Source of the DNA: Bacteroidota bacterium
GTDB lineage: Bacteria > Bacteroidota > Bacteroidia > AKYH767-A > OLB10
Reading direction: 5' to 3'
NCBI GenBank assembly: GCA_016721435.1
Contig: JADKIC010000012.1
Span: 1 to 64,000, forward strand
DNA length: 64,000 bases
The notes beneath the pieces were generated by a model, which made no database searches, was not told the origin of the DNA, and saw only the letters and a list, made by a program, of their open reading frames with translations. The translations under genes and the position numbers were made by a program. How positions within the stretch are numbered: position 1 is the first letter of the stretch; each line of letters starts with the position of its first letter. This document shows positions 49,868-58,905 of this stretch, one piece after another.

Positions 49868-50911
49868 ATGACAAAAAAATCAACTATCCTGGTAACCGGC
49901 GGAACCGGATTCATATGATCACATACCGTAGTAGAATTAATTGAAAAAGGATACGATGTAGCGATCATCGACAACCTTTGTAATTCACACGGTGAAGTGG
50001 TGGACTCCATAGAAGAAATTACAGGTATTCGTCCCGGCTTTGCAAATATTGACCTGAATAACAAAAGTGCTGTTCAGGAATTTTTGCGCATTCACAAGGT
50101 AGTAGCCATCATACATTTTGCCGCTTTTAAAGCAGTAGGTGAAAGTGTAGAAAAACCATTGGAGTACTATCGTAACAACCTGGTTTCACTACTGAATTTA
50201 CTGGAATTATGTCGTGAAAATGGTATTAAACATTTTGTCTTTTCCTCTTCCTGCTCTGTATACGGACAACCCGACTATTTACCGATCGATGAATTCGCTA
50301 CGGTCAAACCTGCTCAGAGTCCCTATGCAAATACCAAAAAAATTGGTGAAGACATTTTGAGAGACACTACTGCGGTGATGAACATCAACGTAATTTCTCT
50401 TCGCTACTTCAATCCGGTTGGAGCACATCCGTCTTCCAAAATTGGCGAATATCCTGTTGGTGCACCGCTCAATCTTTTCCCTATTGTAACGCAAACGGCA
50501 ATTGGCAAAAGAGATAAAATGAAAGTCTTCGGTACGGATTACAACACACCTGATGGAAGTTGTATTCGTGATTATATTCATGTGGTTGATGTTGCACGTG
50601 CGCATGTGGTAGCCATCGACAGAATGCTTTCCGGCCAAACAAAAAATAAATACGAGCTTTTTAATTTAGGTACCGGCAACGGATTATCCGTCCTTGAAAT
50701 CATCAATGCATTCGAGAAAATAACAGGTGTAAAAGTCAATTATGAATGCGTAGAGCGCCGTGGCGGAGATGTAGAAAAAGTGTATTCTGACACTTCCTAC
50801 GCCAACAAAGAATTGGGCTGGAAGACCACGCATACACTGGAAGACATGATCACTTCCGCCTGGGCATGGGAACAGGTGTTGCAGAAAAAATCATTGGTAA
50901 CGAGTAAATAG
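49868..50911 (+). CDS. galE: UDP-glucose 4-epimerase GalE (in-frame stop at codon 17)
   Basis: SDR epimerase of about 347 codons. The start MTKKSTILVTGGTGFI is followed by TGA at 49916-49918, then SHTVVELIEKGYDVAIIDNLCNS in the same frame. The TGA replaces the third Gly of the NAD motif GxxGxxG (GGA to TGA). Later motifs are complete: HFAAFKAVGESVEKPLEYY, SSSCSVYGQPDYLPIDE, Y-x3-K in SPYANTKKIGED, and RYFNPVGAHPSSKIGE. Either a sequence error or a recent nonsense change. Interconverts UDP-glucose and UDP-galactose or the N-acetyl forms. Confidence 0.9.
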
Positions 50912-51056
50912 CTCCGCTCCCTGTAGTTTATGCGGGGGCATTTAGAGAAAAAATGCCAGCGCAGAAATATTCAACTTCACCACCATTACAACCGAATACA
51001 AAATAAACAGGCAGTAAATTTTATCCTCTGCAATTAACGATTAAAGTAAACACTCA

Positions 51057-52115
51057 ATGAGTAAAAAAAATATTCTTATTACCGGTGGAGCCGGATTTAT
51101 TGGTTCACATGTTGTGCGACGTTTTGTCAAAAACTATCCCGATTACACCATCATCAATCTGGACAAACTCACCTATGCAGGCAATTTGGCGAATTTGCGT
51201 GATATTGATCATGCTCCTAATTATCGCTTTGTGAAAGGAGATATTTGCGATAGTGAATTTATGCTCGAAATCTTCCGCCAATACAATTTTGAAGGCGTCA
51301 TCCATCTGGCTGCTGAATCTCATGTAGATCGCAGCATCGCCAATCCCATGGAGTTCATCATGACCAACATTGTGGGAACGGTCAATCTATTGAATGCTGC
51401 AAGAGAGATTTGGAAGGGCGATTTTAACAACAAGCGTTTCTATCATATCAGCACGGATGAGGTGTATGGATCGCTGGGCAATTCCGGCTTCTTTACCGAA
51501 GACACCCGCTATGATCCACACTCCCCCTACTCTGCATCGAAAGCGAGTTCGGATCATCTGGTACGCGCTTATTACGATACCTATGGATTGCCTGCATTGA
51601 TTTCGAATTGCTCTAACAACTACGGCTCCTTTCAGTTTCCCGAAAAATTGATTCCGCTTGCTATAAACAATATCTGCAACAACAAACCCGTACCCGTATA
51701 TGGTACAGGAGAAAATATCCGCGATTGGTTATTTGTAGAAGACCATGCGGTAGCCATTGATGTCATCTATCATTATGGAAAAAATGGAGAGACGTACAAT
51801 ATTGGCGGACACAATGAATGGAAGAACATTGATCTCATTCAGCTTTTATGCAAGGTAATGGATCGTAAATTAAATAGACCCGAAGGCACATCCGCACAAC
51901 TCATCACTTTTGTAAAAGACAGAGCCGGACACGATCTGCGTTATGCTATTGATTCCTCAAAACTCCAAAAGGAGCTGGGCTGGAAACCCTCTCTACAGTT
52001 TGAAGAAGGATTAGAAAAAACGGTGGACTGGTATTTAAACAACCAGCAATGGGTGAATGAAGTGACGTCCGGAGAATATAAAAATTACTACGAAAAGCAG
52101 TATGACCTCCGGTAG
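51057..52115 (+). CDS. rfbB: dTDP-glucose 4,6-dehydratase
   Basis: 352-aa extended SDR, complete. ILITGGAGFIGSHVVRRF (NAD motif), HLAAESHVDRSIANPMEF, the substrate-binding HISTDEVYGSLG, catalytic YSASKASSDHLV, NCSNNYGSFQFPEKLIPL and GTGENIRDWLFVEDHAVAI, all typical of RmlB. It makes dTDP-4-keto-6-deoxyglucose for rhamnose or other deoxysugars; rmlA, rmlC and rmlD are not in the window. Confidence 0.96.
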   Translation: MSKKNILITGGAGFIGSHVVRRFVKNYPDYTIINLDKLTYAGNLANLRDIDHAPNYRFVKGDICDSEFMLEIFRQYNFEGVIHLAAESHVDRSIANPMEFIMTNIVGTVNLLNAAREIWKGDFNNKRFYHISTDEVYGSLGNSGFFTEDTRYDPHSPYSASKASSDHLVRAYYDTYGLPALISNCSNNYGSFQFPEKLIPLAINNICNNKPVPVYGTGENIRDWLFVEDHAVAIDVIYHYGKNGETYNIGGHNEWKNIDLIQLLCKVMDRKLNRPEGTSAQLITFVKDRAGHDLRYAIDSSKLQKELGWKPSLQFEEGLEKTVDWYLNNQQWVNEVTSGEYKNYYEKQYDLR

Positions 52116-52209
52116 TGCAAATTCAGCAGAGATTATTTAGCGGGAAATCAGTTCGGAAAGCCGATTTGACGGATCATCATAAAGCGGAATTTTAATCAGT
52201 AATTTATCT

Positions 52210-52217
52210 TACTTTTG
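52210..52217 (+). promoter_or_regulatory. -7 element (TACTTTTG) before wbpP
   Basis: TACTTTTG fits TAnnTTTG, 11 bases ahead of the ATG, so the leader would be only a few bases. Suggests a separate transcript for wbpP and the phosphatase. Confidence 0.45.
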
Positions 52218-52228
52218 CTTAACCGATT

Positions 52229-53238
52229 ATGACATCCCCTCATTTATACAGCAACATCTATCATAATGATTCCATAAAAAATGCCAGCGTCCTTATCAGT
52301 GGCGGAGCAGGTTTTATTGGCTCAAACATCGTTGAATACCTGCTTCATCATGGTGCTTCCAGAATAAGAGTTTTTGACAATTTGAGTAATGGTTTCATCA
52401 GGAATCTGGAGCCCTTCATGGACAGGCCTCAGTTTGAATTTATAGAGGGAGATATTACTGATCCCGAGCAATGCCGAAAAGCTTGTGAAGGGATGAGTCT
52501 GCTGACCCATCAGGCCGCTTTAGGATCTGTACCCCGATCCATAAAAAATCCGGTAGCAACAAGTGATGCCAATACAACAGGCTACCTGAACATGCTGATC
52601 GCTGCAAGAGATGCCGGCGTGAAGAGGGTGGTGTATGCCAGTTCCAGTTCAGTATATGGAGATAGCATTGCCTCACCTAAAAAGAAGAAAATCTCGGTCG
52701 TCCTTTGTCCCCTTATGCTGTTTCTAAATTGACCAATGAACTGTATGCTTCGGTCTTTGCTATGCACTACGGAATGGAAATCATAGGTTTACGCTATTTT
52801 AATGTTTTCGGCCCCAACCAGGATCCGAATGGACCCTATGCCGCTGCCATTCCTTTGTTCATGAACTCCTTACTTTTTGATAAGGAAGCTGTTATTTTCG
52901 GAGATGGCAATCAAACCAGAGATTTTACCTTTGTTGAAAATGCGGTGCAGGCCAATATCAGAGCCTTGTTTACTACCAATCAGGAGGCGTACAACAAAGT
53001 GTACAATGTCGCCGTTGGTGAAAGTGTATCTGTGAATCAACTTTACGAGACCATCGCTTCAATATCCGGCAGTAAAAGGCAACCGGCTTATGCTGCCGAA
53101 CGTAAAGGGGATATAAAAAACTCCCTGGCTGATATATCTATGGCAAAGAATTTGCTGGGATACGAGCCTCACTACCAACTGCGGGAAGGTCTCGAAATAA
53201 CGGTGGCGTGGTTCCGAAAAGCGTTTGCGCATGCTTAA
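52229..53238 (+). CDS. wbpP: UDP-GlcNAc(A) 4-epimerase, WbpP-like (one frameshift)
   Basis: SDR epimerase, about 336 codons. VLISGGAGFIGSNIVEYLLHHGA, DNLSNGFIRNLEPF, THQAALGSVPRSIKNPVATSDANTTGYLNML (typical of WbpP/Gne-type enzymes), YASSSSVYGDS. The frame breaks near 52687 in the A-rich run; removing one A gives PKKEENLGRPLSPYAVSKLTNELYA with the catalytic Y-x3-K. Then GLRYFNVFGPNQDPNGPYAAAIPLF and GDGNQTRDFTFVENAVQA. The phosphatase gene starts within its last codons. Confidence 0.92.
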
Positions 53239-53979
53239 ATCATTCTTTAAAAAATTTTCCTCCGGATCAGATGAAGAAGAAAGCATTGACTTTTCTACTT
53301 TAAAAGCCGATATGCATTCCCATCTCATTCCGGGGATTGATGATGGTGCCAAAACAATAGAAGATAGTCTGGAGCTCATCCGAATCATGCATGGATTAGG
53401 CTACAGTAAATTCATCACCACTCCTCATATCATGAGTGATTATTTCCGAAACACTCCTGAGATAATTTTAGAAGGTTTAGCTACACTTAAAAAAGCACTT
53501 GTTGAAAATAATATCCCTGTAGAAGTAAGCGCTGCCGCGGAGTATTATCTCGACGATGGCTTTATCAGAAAACTGGAAGAAGAGAAATTACTGACTTTTG
53601 GAGATAATTATCTGCTTGTAGAAGTATCGTATATCAATCCTCCGGACAATGTCAATGAAGTCTTGTTCCGGGCGCAGGTACTGGGATACAAACCGGTATT
53701 GGCACATCCTGAACGTTATCCCTTTTGGCATAGAGACCTGGATCATTACAAGCGATTTTATGAAATGGGTGTCACCCTTCAATTGAACTTGAATTCTCTG
53801 GCAGGATATTATGGTCCCGATGCAAAAAAATAGCTGAAAAACTGATTGACATGGGTATCATTGGCGCGCTGGGCACCGACATGCATCACCTCCGTCATGC
53901 CGGTGCATTGCAGCAAGTGACCAAAGAAAAATATTTGAAGAAAATTCTGGACATGCCTTTGTTAAACAGGGAATTGTAA
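53231..53979 (+). CDS. CpsB/CapC-type tyrosine-protein phosphatase (one frameshift)
   Basis: PHP-fold manganese phosphatase, about 249 codons, that dephosphorylates polysaccharide-export tyrosine kinases. Metal-binding motifs: DMHSHLIPGIDDGAKT, FITTPHIMSDY, AAEYYLDDGF, VLAHPERYPFWH and, after the break near 53830 (A7 where A8 is needed), GALGTDMHHLRH. ATG 53231 lies inside the last codons of wbpP (8-base overlap), showing translational coupling. Its presence implies a Wzc-type kinase and exporter, which are not in the window. Confidence 0.9.
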
Positions 53980-54164
53980 ACTCTTTTCAGCACCGGAATA
54001 TGTTTTCAAATCAAATGGCTGCAAGTATGATAATTCATTCCTGAATGGTCTGCAAATGAATTGAACATTCGGATAAATCACTCCTCTTTCCTTCCTCCAA
54101 AGTGCACTTCTTTAAAAACTCACCACTTCCTCCACATACCACCTAACCCAACTGCATAAAATTT

Positions 54165-54668
54165 ATGGCTTCACATCTGTTACAACTTTGCAATTACAAT
54201 GTCTGGGCGAACGACCGGATATGTTCCTATATAAAAGAGGCCGGCGATAGCATTGCTGACCAGGAAATGACAAGTAGTTTTCCTACTGTCAGAAAAACGC
54301 TTTATCATCTATGGGATGCACAGGAAATCTGGTACAAGAGATTACAGGGAGAATCGCCGAATACCTGGCCCAGTCATTATTTCAAAGGAAGCCTTGAAGA
54401 ATCAATAGATGCCATTCATCAAAGCAGTATTGACTTTGTAAGATTTGTCGAAAAATTATCTGAAAACGGACATTTATCGTCTGTCGAATTCAAATCCATC
54501 GACGGCACTTCCTTCTTCAACACCATCGAAGAGATCGTTATGCATGTCATGAACCATAGCACTTACCACCGCGGACAATTGATTACCATGTTGCGTTCTG
54601 CCGGCTTTACTGCTGTAGGATCAACGGATATGATCCGTTATTACAGAGAGCTTGTTAAGGTAAAATAA
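54165..54668 (+). CDS. DinB-like four-helix-bundle metalloprotein
   Basis: 167-aa DinB/YfiT superfamily protein. The three metal-binding His occur in the usual order: LYHLWDAQEIWY (about 48), and MNHSTYHRGQ with His about 130 and 134. QLCNYNVWANDRICSYI is the standard first helix. Members include thiol transferases and many of unknown function; nothing here indicates a substrate. Stands alone. Confidence 0.88.
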   Translation: MASHLLQLCNYNVWANDRICSYIKEAGDSIADQEMTSSFPTVRKTLYHLWDAQEIWYKRLQGESPNTWPSHYFKGSLEESIDAIHQSSIDFVRFVEKLSENGHLSSVEFKSIDGTSFFNTIEEIVMHVMNHSTYHRGQLITMLRSAGFTAVGSTDMIRYYRELVKVK

Positions 54669-54827
54669 CCTGCACCTTATTTTCTGTTTCCTGAAAGCAT
54701 AAGTTATCCACAAGACTTACTTCTTCTGAATAAATATGTTTACATAATGTAAGATTAACCCAAACAATGCAGATTTCTTAAAACTATGGATCGTATTTTG
54801 CCGTAACAAGACTACAAATCTTCCACT

Positions 54828-54974
54828 ATGAAAGGCAACGAAATCGAACTACATTTAAACATCACTGCAAAATTTGAATTGATCAATGGAGCAATTAAAT
54901 ACGGAATTATTGACAAACAAATTGACAGTGACTTTACCGAAGCGATTACTATTTCATTTCATTGCAAAACCTAA
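54828..54974 (+). CDS. Possible small protein, unknown
   Basis: 48-codon frame MKGNEIELHLNITAKFELIN..., ending SFHCKT. Composition is protein-like, and in the next frame protein-like sequence goes on after the stop (KTFSEEQFHNAIMNTANH), so it may be the front of a slightly longer frameshifted gene. No family recognised. Confidence 0.25.
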   Translation: MKGNEIELHLNITAKFELINGAIKYGIIDKQIDSDFTEAITISFHCKT

Positions 54975-55216
54975 ACATTTTCAGAAGAGCAGTTTCACAA
55001 CGCAATTATGAATACTGCAAATCATTGATGGAAAAAATAAACGTTAAGTTTATTAAAGCGGTTACTCCAATCTAAATTTTACAATCCATTAAAATGCTTT
55101 GGGCTGCCTGCTGCCAGCCACCAGCTGCCGGCCCTGATTTTGAGAGAAGAGTTGAAATGTTCGTGCTATAAGCTGCATTATTATTCCATAAAGAAAATTT
55201 ATTCACATTGAAAATA
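54975..55216. other. Intergenic stretch before the AGCCGGT heptamers
   Basis: No gene supported. Contains CTGCCTGCTGCCAGCCACCA near 55107, a degenerate run that may be related to the heptamers that follow. Confidence 0.5.
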
Positions 55217-55314
55217 AGCCGGAAGCCGAAAGCCGGTAGTCGGTAGCCGGAAGCCGATAGCCGATAGCCGGTAGCCGAAAACCGAAAGCCGGTAGCCGAA
55301 AGCCGGAAGCCGGA
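55217..55314 (+). repeat. Heptamer array, exactly 14 units (AGCCGGA/AGCCGAA/AGCCGGT/AGCCGAT)
   Basis: 98 bases, 14 seven-base units in perfect register, varying almost only in the last two bases of each unit (AGCCG + GA, AA, GT or AT); one AGTCGGT and one AACCGAA. Confidence 0.97.
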
Positions 55315-55425
55315 TGTATTGCGATAGAAATTTCGTTATTAGATTTAATCTGTTTTATTTTCAACGTTTTTCACCTCCTGACCTATGCACTTTTACCGTA
55401 ACTGAGATGGATATTTCTTCCACAT

Positions 55426-55567
55426 AAGCCCTGTAGGGGCGGTATCTCTTTAACCGAAAAACTCCCCTATTCATTACAACCGCCGGCAGCTGACCTTAGG
55501 TCGGCTGCCGGCGTAGTTGGGGGAAGATGATATCTTTACTTACAGAGATACCGCCCCTACAGGGCTT
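55426..55567. repeat. Nested palindromic element of 142 bases
   Basis: Perfect 24-bp inverted repeat (55426-55449 with 55544-55567; outer arm starts AAGCCCTGTAGGGGC) enclosing a second palindrome at 55482-55512 (GCCGGCAGC / GCTGCCGGC with GACC / GGTC inside). Each outer arm itself contains the mini-hairpin GCCCT-GTA-GGGGC. No open frame; looks like a non-coding mobile or structural element. Confidence 0.9.
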
Positions 55568-55719
55568 GTGCCGCTAAGAACTAAGGGCAAGCCTAATGCA
55601 CATGCTAGCATTATAGTGATAAAAAAATTCGATAATAAATTTAATTTGTCTTTACATTCAATGTTTTTTACCTATCAACAAAGCCTAAAGTAATAGAATA
55701 AAAATCGCATAAACATCAT
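55568..55719. other. Intergenic stretch between palindrome and heptamers
   Basis: AT-rich, no gene or clear signal seen on either strand. Confidence 0.5.
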
Positions 55720-55782
55720 AGCCGAAAGCCGGTAGCCGAAAGCCGGTAGCCGGAAGCCGGAAGCCGGTAGCCGGTAGCTAGC
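55720..55782 (+). repeat. Heptamer array abutting the trpS stop (AGCCGGT type), 8-9 units
   Basis: Eight AGCCGRW units (55720-55775) plus a degenerate AGCTAGC, ending at the base next to the trpS stop codon (55783). Same unit family as the array at 55217. Confidence 0.95.
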
Positions 55783-56775
55783 TTAATAATTAATCCCCAT
55801 TATTTCACGCACTTCACGCACGGTTTTAGCTGCAGAAGCCTGCGCTTTCTCCTTGCCCAGCTTCATTACATTTTTCAGCAGTTGTTCGTCTTTTAAGGTA
55901 TCTGTTATTCTTGACCGGATGGGTTGAATAAAAGTGATCATATCTTCTGCCAATTGCTTTTTCATGTCCCCATAGCGAATCGTACATTCATTAAACGAAT
56001 TCTCAAAAAACTGAAGAGTTTCAGGTAAAGAAACAAGACTCATCAAAGTAAATAAATTTTGTATCGCTTCGGACTTCACACTGTTGGGTTCTGTGGGTCC
56101 CGCGTCGGAGACAGCGCGCATCACTTTCTTTCTTAACGCTTCGTCGGTATCAAAAAGAAACACGGCATTTCCTTCTCCCTCCGACTTCCCCATTTTACCT
56201 GTGCCATCCAGCCCGGGAACTTTCACCAGTTGCCCTCCGAAATTAAAGGCGACCGGTTCCGGAAAATAATCCACATTATACATTCTGTTAAAACGGTTTC
56301 CAAACTGGCGTGTCATCTCCAGATGCTGTTCCTGATCCTTCCCTACCGGAACTTTTGCTGCTTTATGCAGAAGAATATCCGCAGCCATTAAAACGGGGTA
56401 GGTCAATAAACCGGCATTGATATTATCGGGCTGCTTTCTTGCTTTCTCTTTAAAAGTTGTCGCTCTTTCCAGTTCGCCCATGTAGGCATTCATATTGAGC
56501 AATAAATACAGCTCTGCTACTTCGGGCACATCACTTTGAATATAGAGTGTACATTGATCTGGATTTAAACCGCAAGCAATGTATTCTGCAAGCACATGCC
56601 GTACATTACTTTTCAGATTTTCAGGGTGAGGATGTGTAGTGAGAGAATGATAATCGGCGATAAAGAAGAAGCAATGATATTCTTCCTGCATTCGCAGAAA
56701 ATTCTTCATCGCTCCAAAATAATTACCCAGGTGCAAATTACCTGTGCTTCTGATTCCGCTTACTACTGTTTCCAT
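55783..56775 (-). CDS. trpS: Tryptophanyl-tRNA synthetase
   Basis: Class I synthetase, 330 aa, complete. HIGH-type motif TGNLHLGNYFGAMKN (about 11-25), ADYHSLTT, TYPVLMAADILLHKA, VGKDQEQHLEMTR and the KMSKS-type loop GKMGKSEGEGNAVFL (about 199-213). Charges tRNA-Trp. Its stop codon touches a heptamer array. The PAP2 gene lies 23 bases upstream on the same strand. Confidence 0.97.
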   Translation of the reverse strand: METVVSGIRSTGNLHLGNYFGAMKNFLRMQEEYHCFFFIADYHSLTTHPHPENLKSNVRHVLAEYIACGLNPDQCTLYIQSDVPEVAELYLLLNMNAYMGELERATTFKEKARKQPDNINAGLLTYPVLMAADILLHKAAKVPVGKDQEQHLEMTRQFGNRFNRMYNVDYFPEPVAFNFGGQLVKVPGLDGTGKMGKSEGEGNAVFLFDTDEALRKKVMRAVSDAGPTEPNSVKSEAIQNLFTLMSLVSLPETLQFFENSFNECTIRYGDMKKQLAEDMITFIQPIRSRITDTLKDEQLLKNVMKLGKEKAQASAAKTVREVREIMGINY

Positions 56776-56798
56776 AAGACTGCGAAGATAATCGATAA

Positions 56799-57592
56799 TC
56801 AGTTTTGCCGCCGGATTTCATTCCTGAAATCAAGCCATCCCAACAAAGTAACCGAAAACAACAACCAAACAAAGCCGATACAATAACCACTGATCACATC
56901 ACTCAAATAATGAACTCCAAGGTACACTCTGCTAAAACCCATTGCCAGAATGAAGATGATCCCGACTGATGCGACTATCCCTTTCCATTTATAATTTTCA
57001 GAATGCATCACCAGCAGATAAAACAGCATTCCATAATAAGCCATTGCTACAGTAGCATGTCCGCTTGGATAGGACCAGGAAAACTCCTCATACCATGCCT
57101 GATCGATGGGCCGCGGATACTTATAGTATAGTTTTCCCGCAAAAGCAGTCATTGCACTTGTCGTCAGAGCAGACAAGATGGCGATAAAGGCATTCATTCG
57201 TTTCTTCACCAAAAAGAACAGCGACAATAATCCAAGTAATGTCAATACGGTAGGAGAACTTCCCAATCGGGTGAAATGATAAATCCGATTTGCCCATGCT
57301 TCGCTACGTAAATTAAAAAATACTGTGCCAGCAAACGATCCAGATCTCTCAACCGGGAGGCTTCCCGTACCTCCTCAGCAAGCTCACTCAATATGAATGC
57401 ATTGATAACCGCACCAATTAAAAATAATGTCAGCGGCAATCCACGAAAGTGATGGGGATCAAATCGCAACGAAAAAAACCGGAATAACCGGGGAAACCGT
57501 CCTTGTAAATTCCTGGCCAGGGGATGGTTAGAGCCCAAAATAAAGGATTCAGACCATCTCCGGAAACCTCTCTTGATACCCAAACGATTCAT
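56799..57592 (-). CDS. PAP2-family membrane phosphatase (one frameshift)
   Basis: About 264 codons, roughly six membrane segments. Acid-phosphatase motifs: KLYYKYPRPID (KxxxxxxRP), SYPSGHATVAMAY (PSGH) and FSRVYLGVHYLSDVISGY (SRxxxxxHxxxD). The frame breaks near 57265-57285: HGQIGFIIS then RLGSSPTVLTLLGLL in the neighbouring frame. Members dephosphorylate lipids such as phosphatidate, PGP or undecaprenyl diphosphate; the exact substrate is open. Divergent from plsC. Confidence 0.9.
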
Positions 57593-57624
57593 GGGGTGAA
57601 AATAAACGAAGAAAAATACTTTGG

Positions 57625-57632
57625 TATCTTTG
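57625..57632 (+). promoter_or_regulatory. -7 element (TATCTTTG), near-leaderless plsC
   Basis: TATCTTTG fits TAnnTTTG and ends 4 bases before the GTG start of the acyltransferase gene, implying a leaderless or nearly leaderless mRNA. Confidence 0.5.
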
Positions 57633-57636
57633 TAAA

Positions 57637-58404
57637 GTGAAATATCTGTCGTTCCTCCTTCGAAGAATCTGGTGTGTTTGGTTCTTTTTGAGCGGATTTC
57701 TCTTCTTTCTTCCCCTTTACCCCGTCTTTTTGCTGTTGCTGAGTCGTGAAGATTGGTTTATTTATGCCTGGAGATTAAAGAAAATATGGGCCCATTGGAT
57801 ACTTTTTACCACAGGGATCTGGTATACGATTAAAAAAGAATCAGCACTTGATCCGAAGCAAGCGTATATCATCACGCCCAATCACTCTTCTTATCTGGAT
57901 ATATTGACCGCGAATATCGCCTTCCCCAACTATTTTCACTTTATGGGTAAGGCAGAGCTTCGAAATGTACCCATGTTCAATATATTTTTCAAACGGATGA
58001 ATATTTCAGTTGACCGGAGTAGCATAAAGGATTCGCATAAAGCCTATAAGCGGGCCCGAAAGGACTTAGTTAAGGGTATTAGTCTGGCAATTTTTCCTGA
58101 AGCCACCATCCCTCCCTGCGCACCTGAGCTGGGTCCTTTTAAAAACGGTGCTTTTAAACTGGCGATAGAAATGCAAATTCCAATCGTTCCCATTACCTTT
58201 CTGGATAACTGGAGCATTTTTCCGGATCGGGAAAACGCAAAAATGTTATTGAGACCGGGTCGTTCCAGAATTATCATCCACAAAGCGATTTCCACTACCG
58301 GATTGACGGAAGCGGATGCCAATTCCCTCCGGGATCAGGTACGGGAAATCATCCGGAATGCTATTGAGAAAGAAGGAAAATGCCCTTTTATCAAGTGCGA
58401 TTAA
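57637..58404 (+). CDS. plsC: 1-acyl-sn-glycerol-3-phosphate acyltransferase
   Basis: 255-aa inner-membrane enzyme making phosphatidate. N-terminal membrane helix (VWFFLSGFLFFLPLYPVFLLLL), catalytic NHSSYLD (about 82-88), then KAELRNVPMFNIFFKRMNISVDRSS, FPEATIPP (motif III) and PIVPITFLD (motif IV). GTG start just after a promoter element. A neighbour of a PAP2 phosphatase that could act on its product. Confidence 0.92.
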   Translation: MKYLSFLLRRIWCVWFFLSGFLFFLPLYPVFLLLLSREDWFIYAWRLKKIWAHWILFTTGIWYTIKKESALDPKQAYIITPNHSSYLDILTANIAFPNYFHFMGKAELRNVPMFNIFFKRMNISVDRSSIKDSHKAYKRARKDLVKGISLAIFPEATIPPCAPELGPFKNGAFKLAIEMQIPIVPITFLDNWSIFPDRENAKMLLRPGRSRIIIHKAISTTGLTEADANSLRDQVREIIRNAIEKEGKCPFIKCD

Positions 58405-58858
58405 TTTCCACTTCTTGCTCAGCTGGCCACCCTGGCTTTAGCCTTGGTCGGCAGGCACAGATAAACGGAGCCTACTTCCATAAAGCTTAGAAGTCCAAAG
58501 GGGATATTAACCGCACTAAGAGCAGATATAAAGTAAATTAGAGAGTGATTAAAACACCATCCAAAGCAGTAAAGATTCCAAACTTAAACGCTGCGTTCGC
58601 GGCGGGTTCGCGGCGCTCGCTGCGTTTAAATCGAAGATTTAATTTTCAGAAATTTATAACTAGGATTATTTACAGTCAAAAATAAAGGTGAATTTTCATG
58701 AAAAAGCGGATTTATAATCTTCCAAAAGATGCGTAATATTTTCAGCCACGCTCTCTGTAGACATTAACTTAAGCGGTTGAATTTAGTTGACTTATAATTT
58801 CACTCTTGAATGCAGGTACAAGTCAGCAAATACTCGTACCGTCCCTTTCATAAATAAA
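58405..58858. other. Intergenic stretch with a dispersed palindromic repeat
   Basis: No supported gene. It includes TTAAACGCTGCG (58584-58595) facing CGCTGCGTTTAA (58618-58629), an inverted repeat with one mismatch around a GC-rich centre, related to sequences at about 30780 and 61150. The rest is AT-rich and featureless. Confidence 0.55.
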
Positions 58859-58885
58859 AAAAGCGATCCTTTTGAGACCGCTTTT
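58859..58885 (-). terminator. Terminator after the bacilliredoxin gene
   Basis: AAAAGCG (58859-58865) pairs with CGCTTTT (58879-58885). On the minus strand the stem is followed by a T run (TTTTTT), 20 bases beyond the stop of the bacilliredoxin gene: a standard intrinsic terminator. Confidence 0.75.
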
Positions 58886-58905
58886 GTAAGATTCCAATTG
58901 AATTA

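Noticed and set aside
49868..50911. UGA recoded as glycine (a Gly codon position in galE reads TGA)
   Set aside because: Many genes in the window end in TGA at the expected C-terminus (for example wbpE and mreC-type overlaps with ATGA), so UGA is a stop in this organism.
43209..53979. Recently transferred O-antigen island
   Set aside because: Base composition and the kind of frame breaks match the flanking housekeeping genes, and no transposase or integrase is present; transfer cannot be excluded but is not shown.
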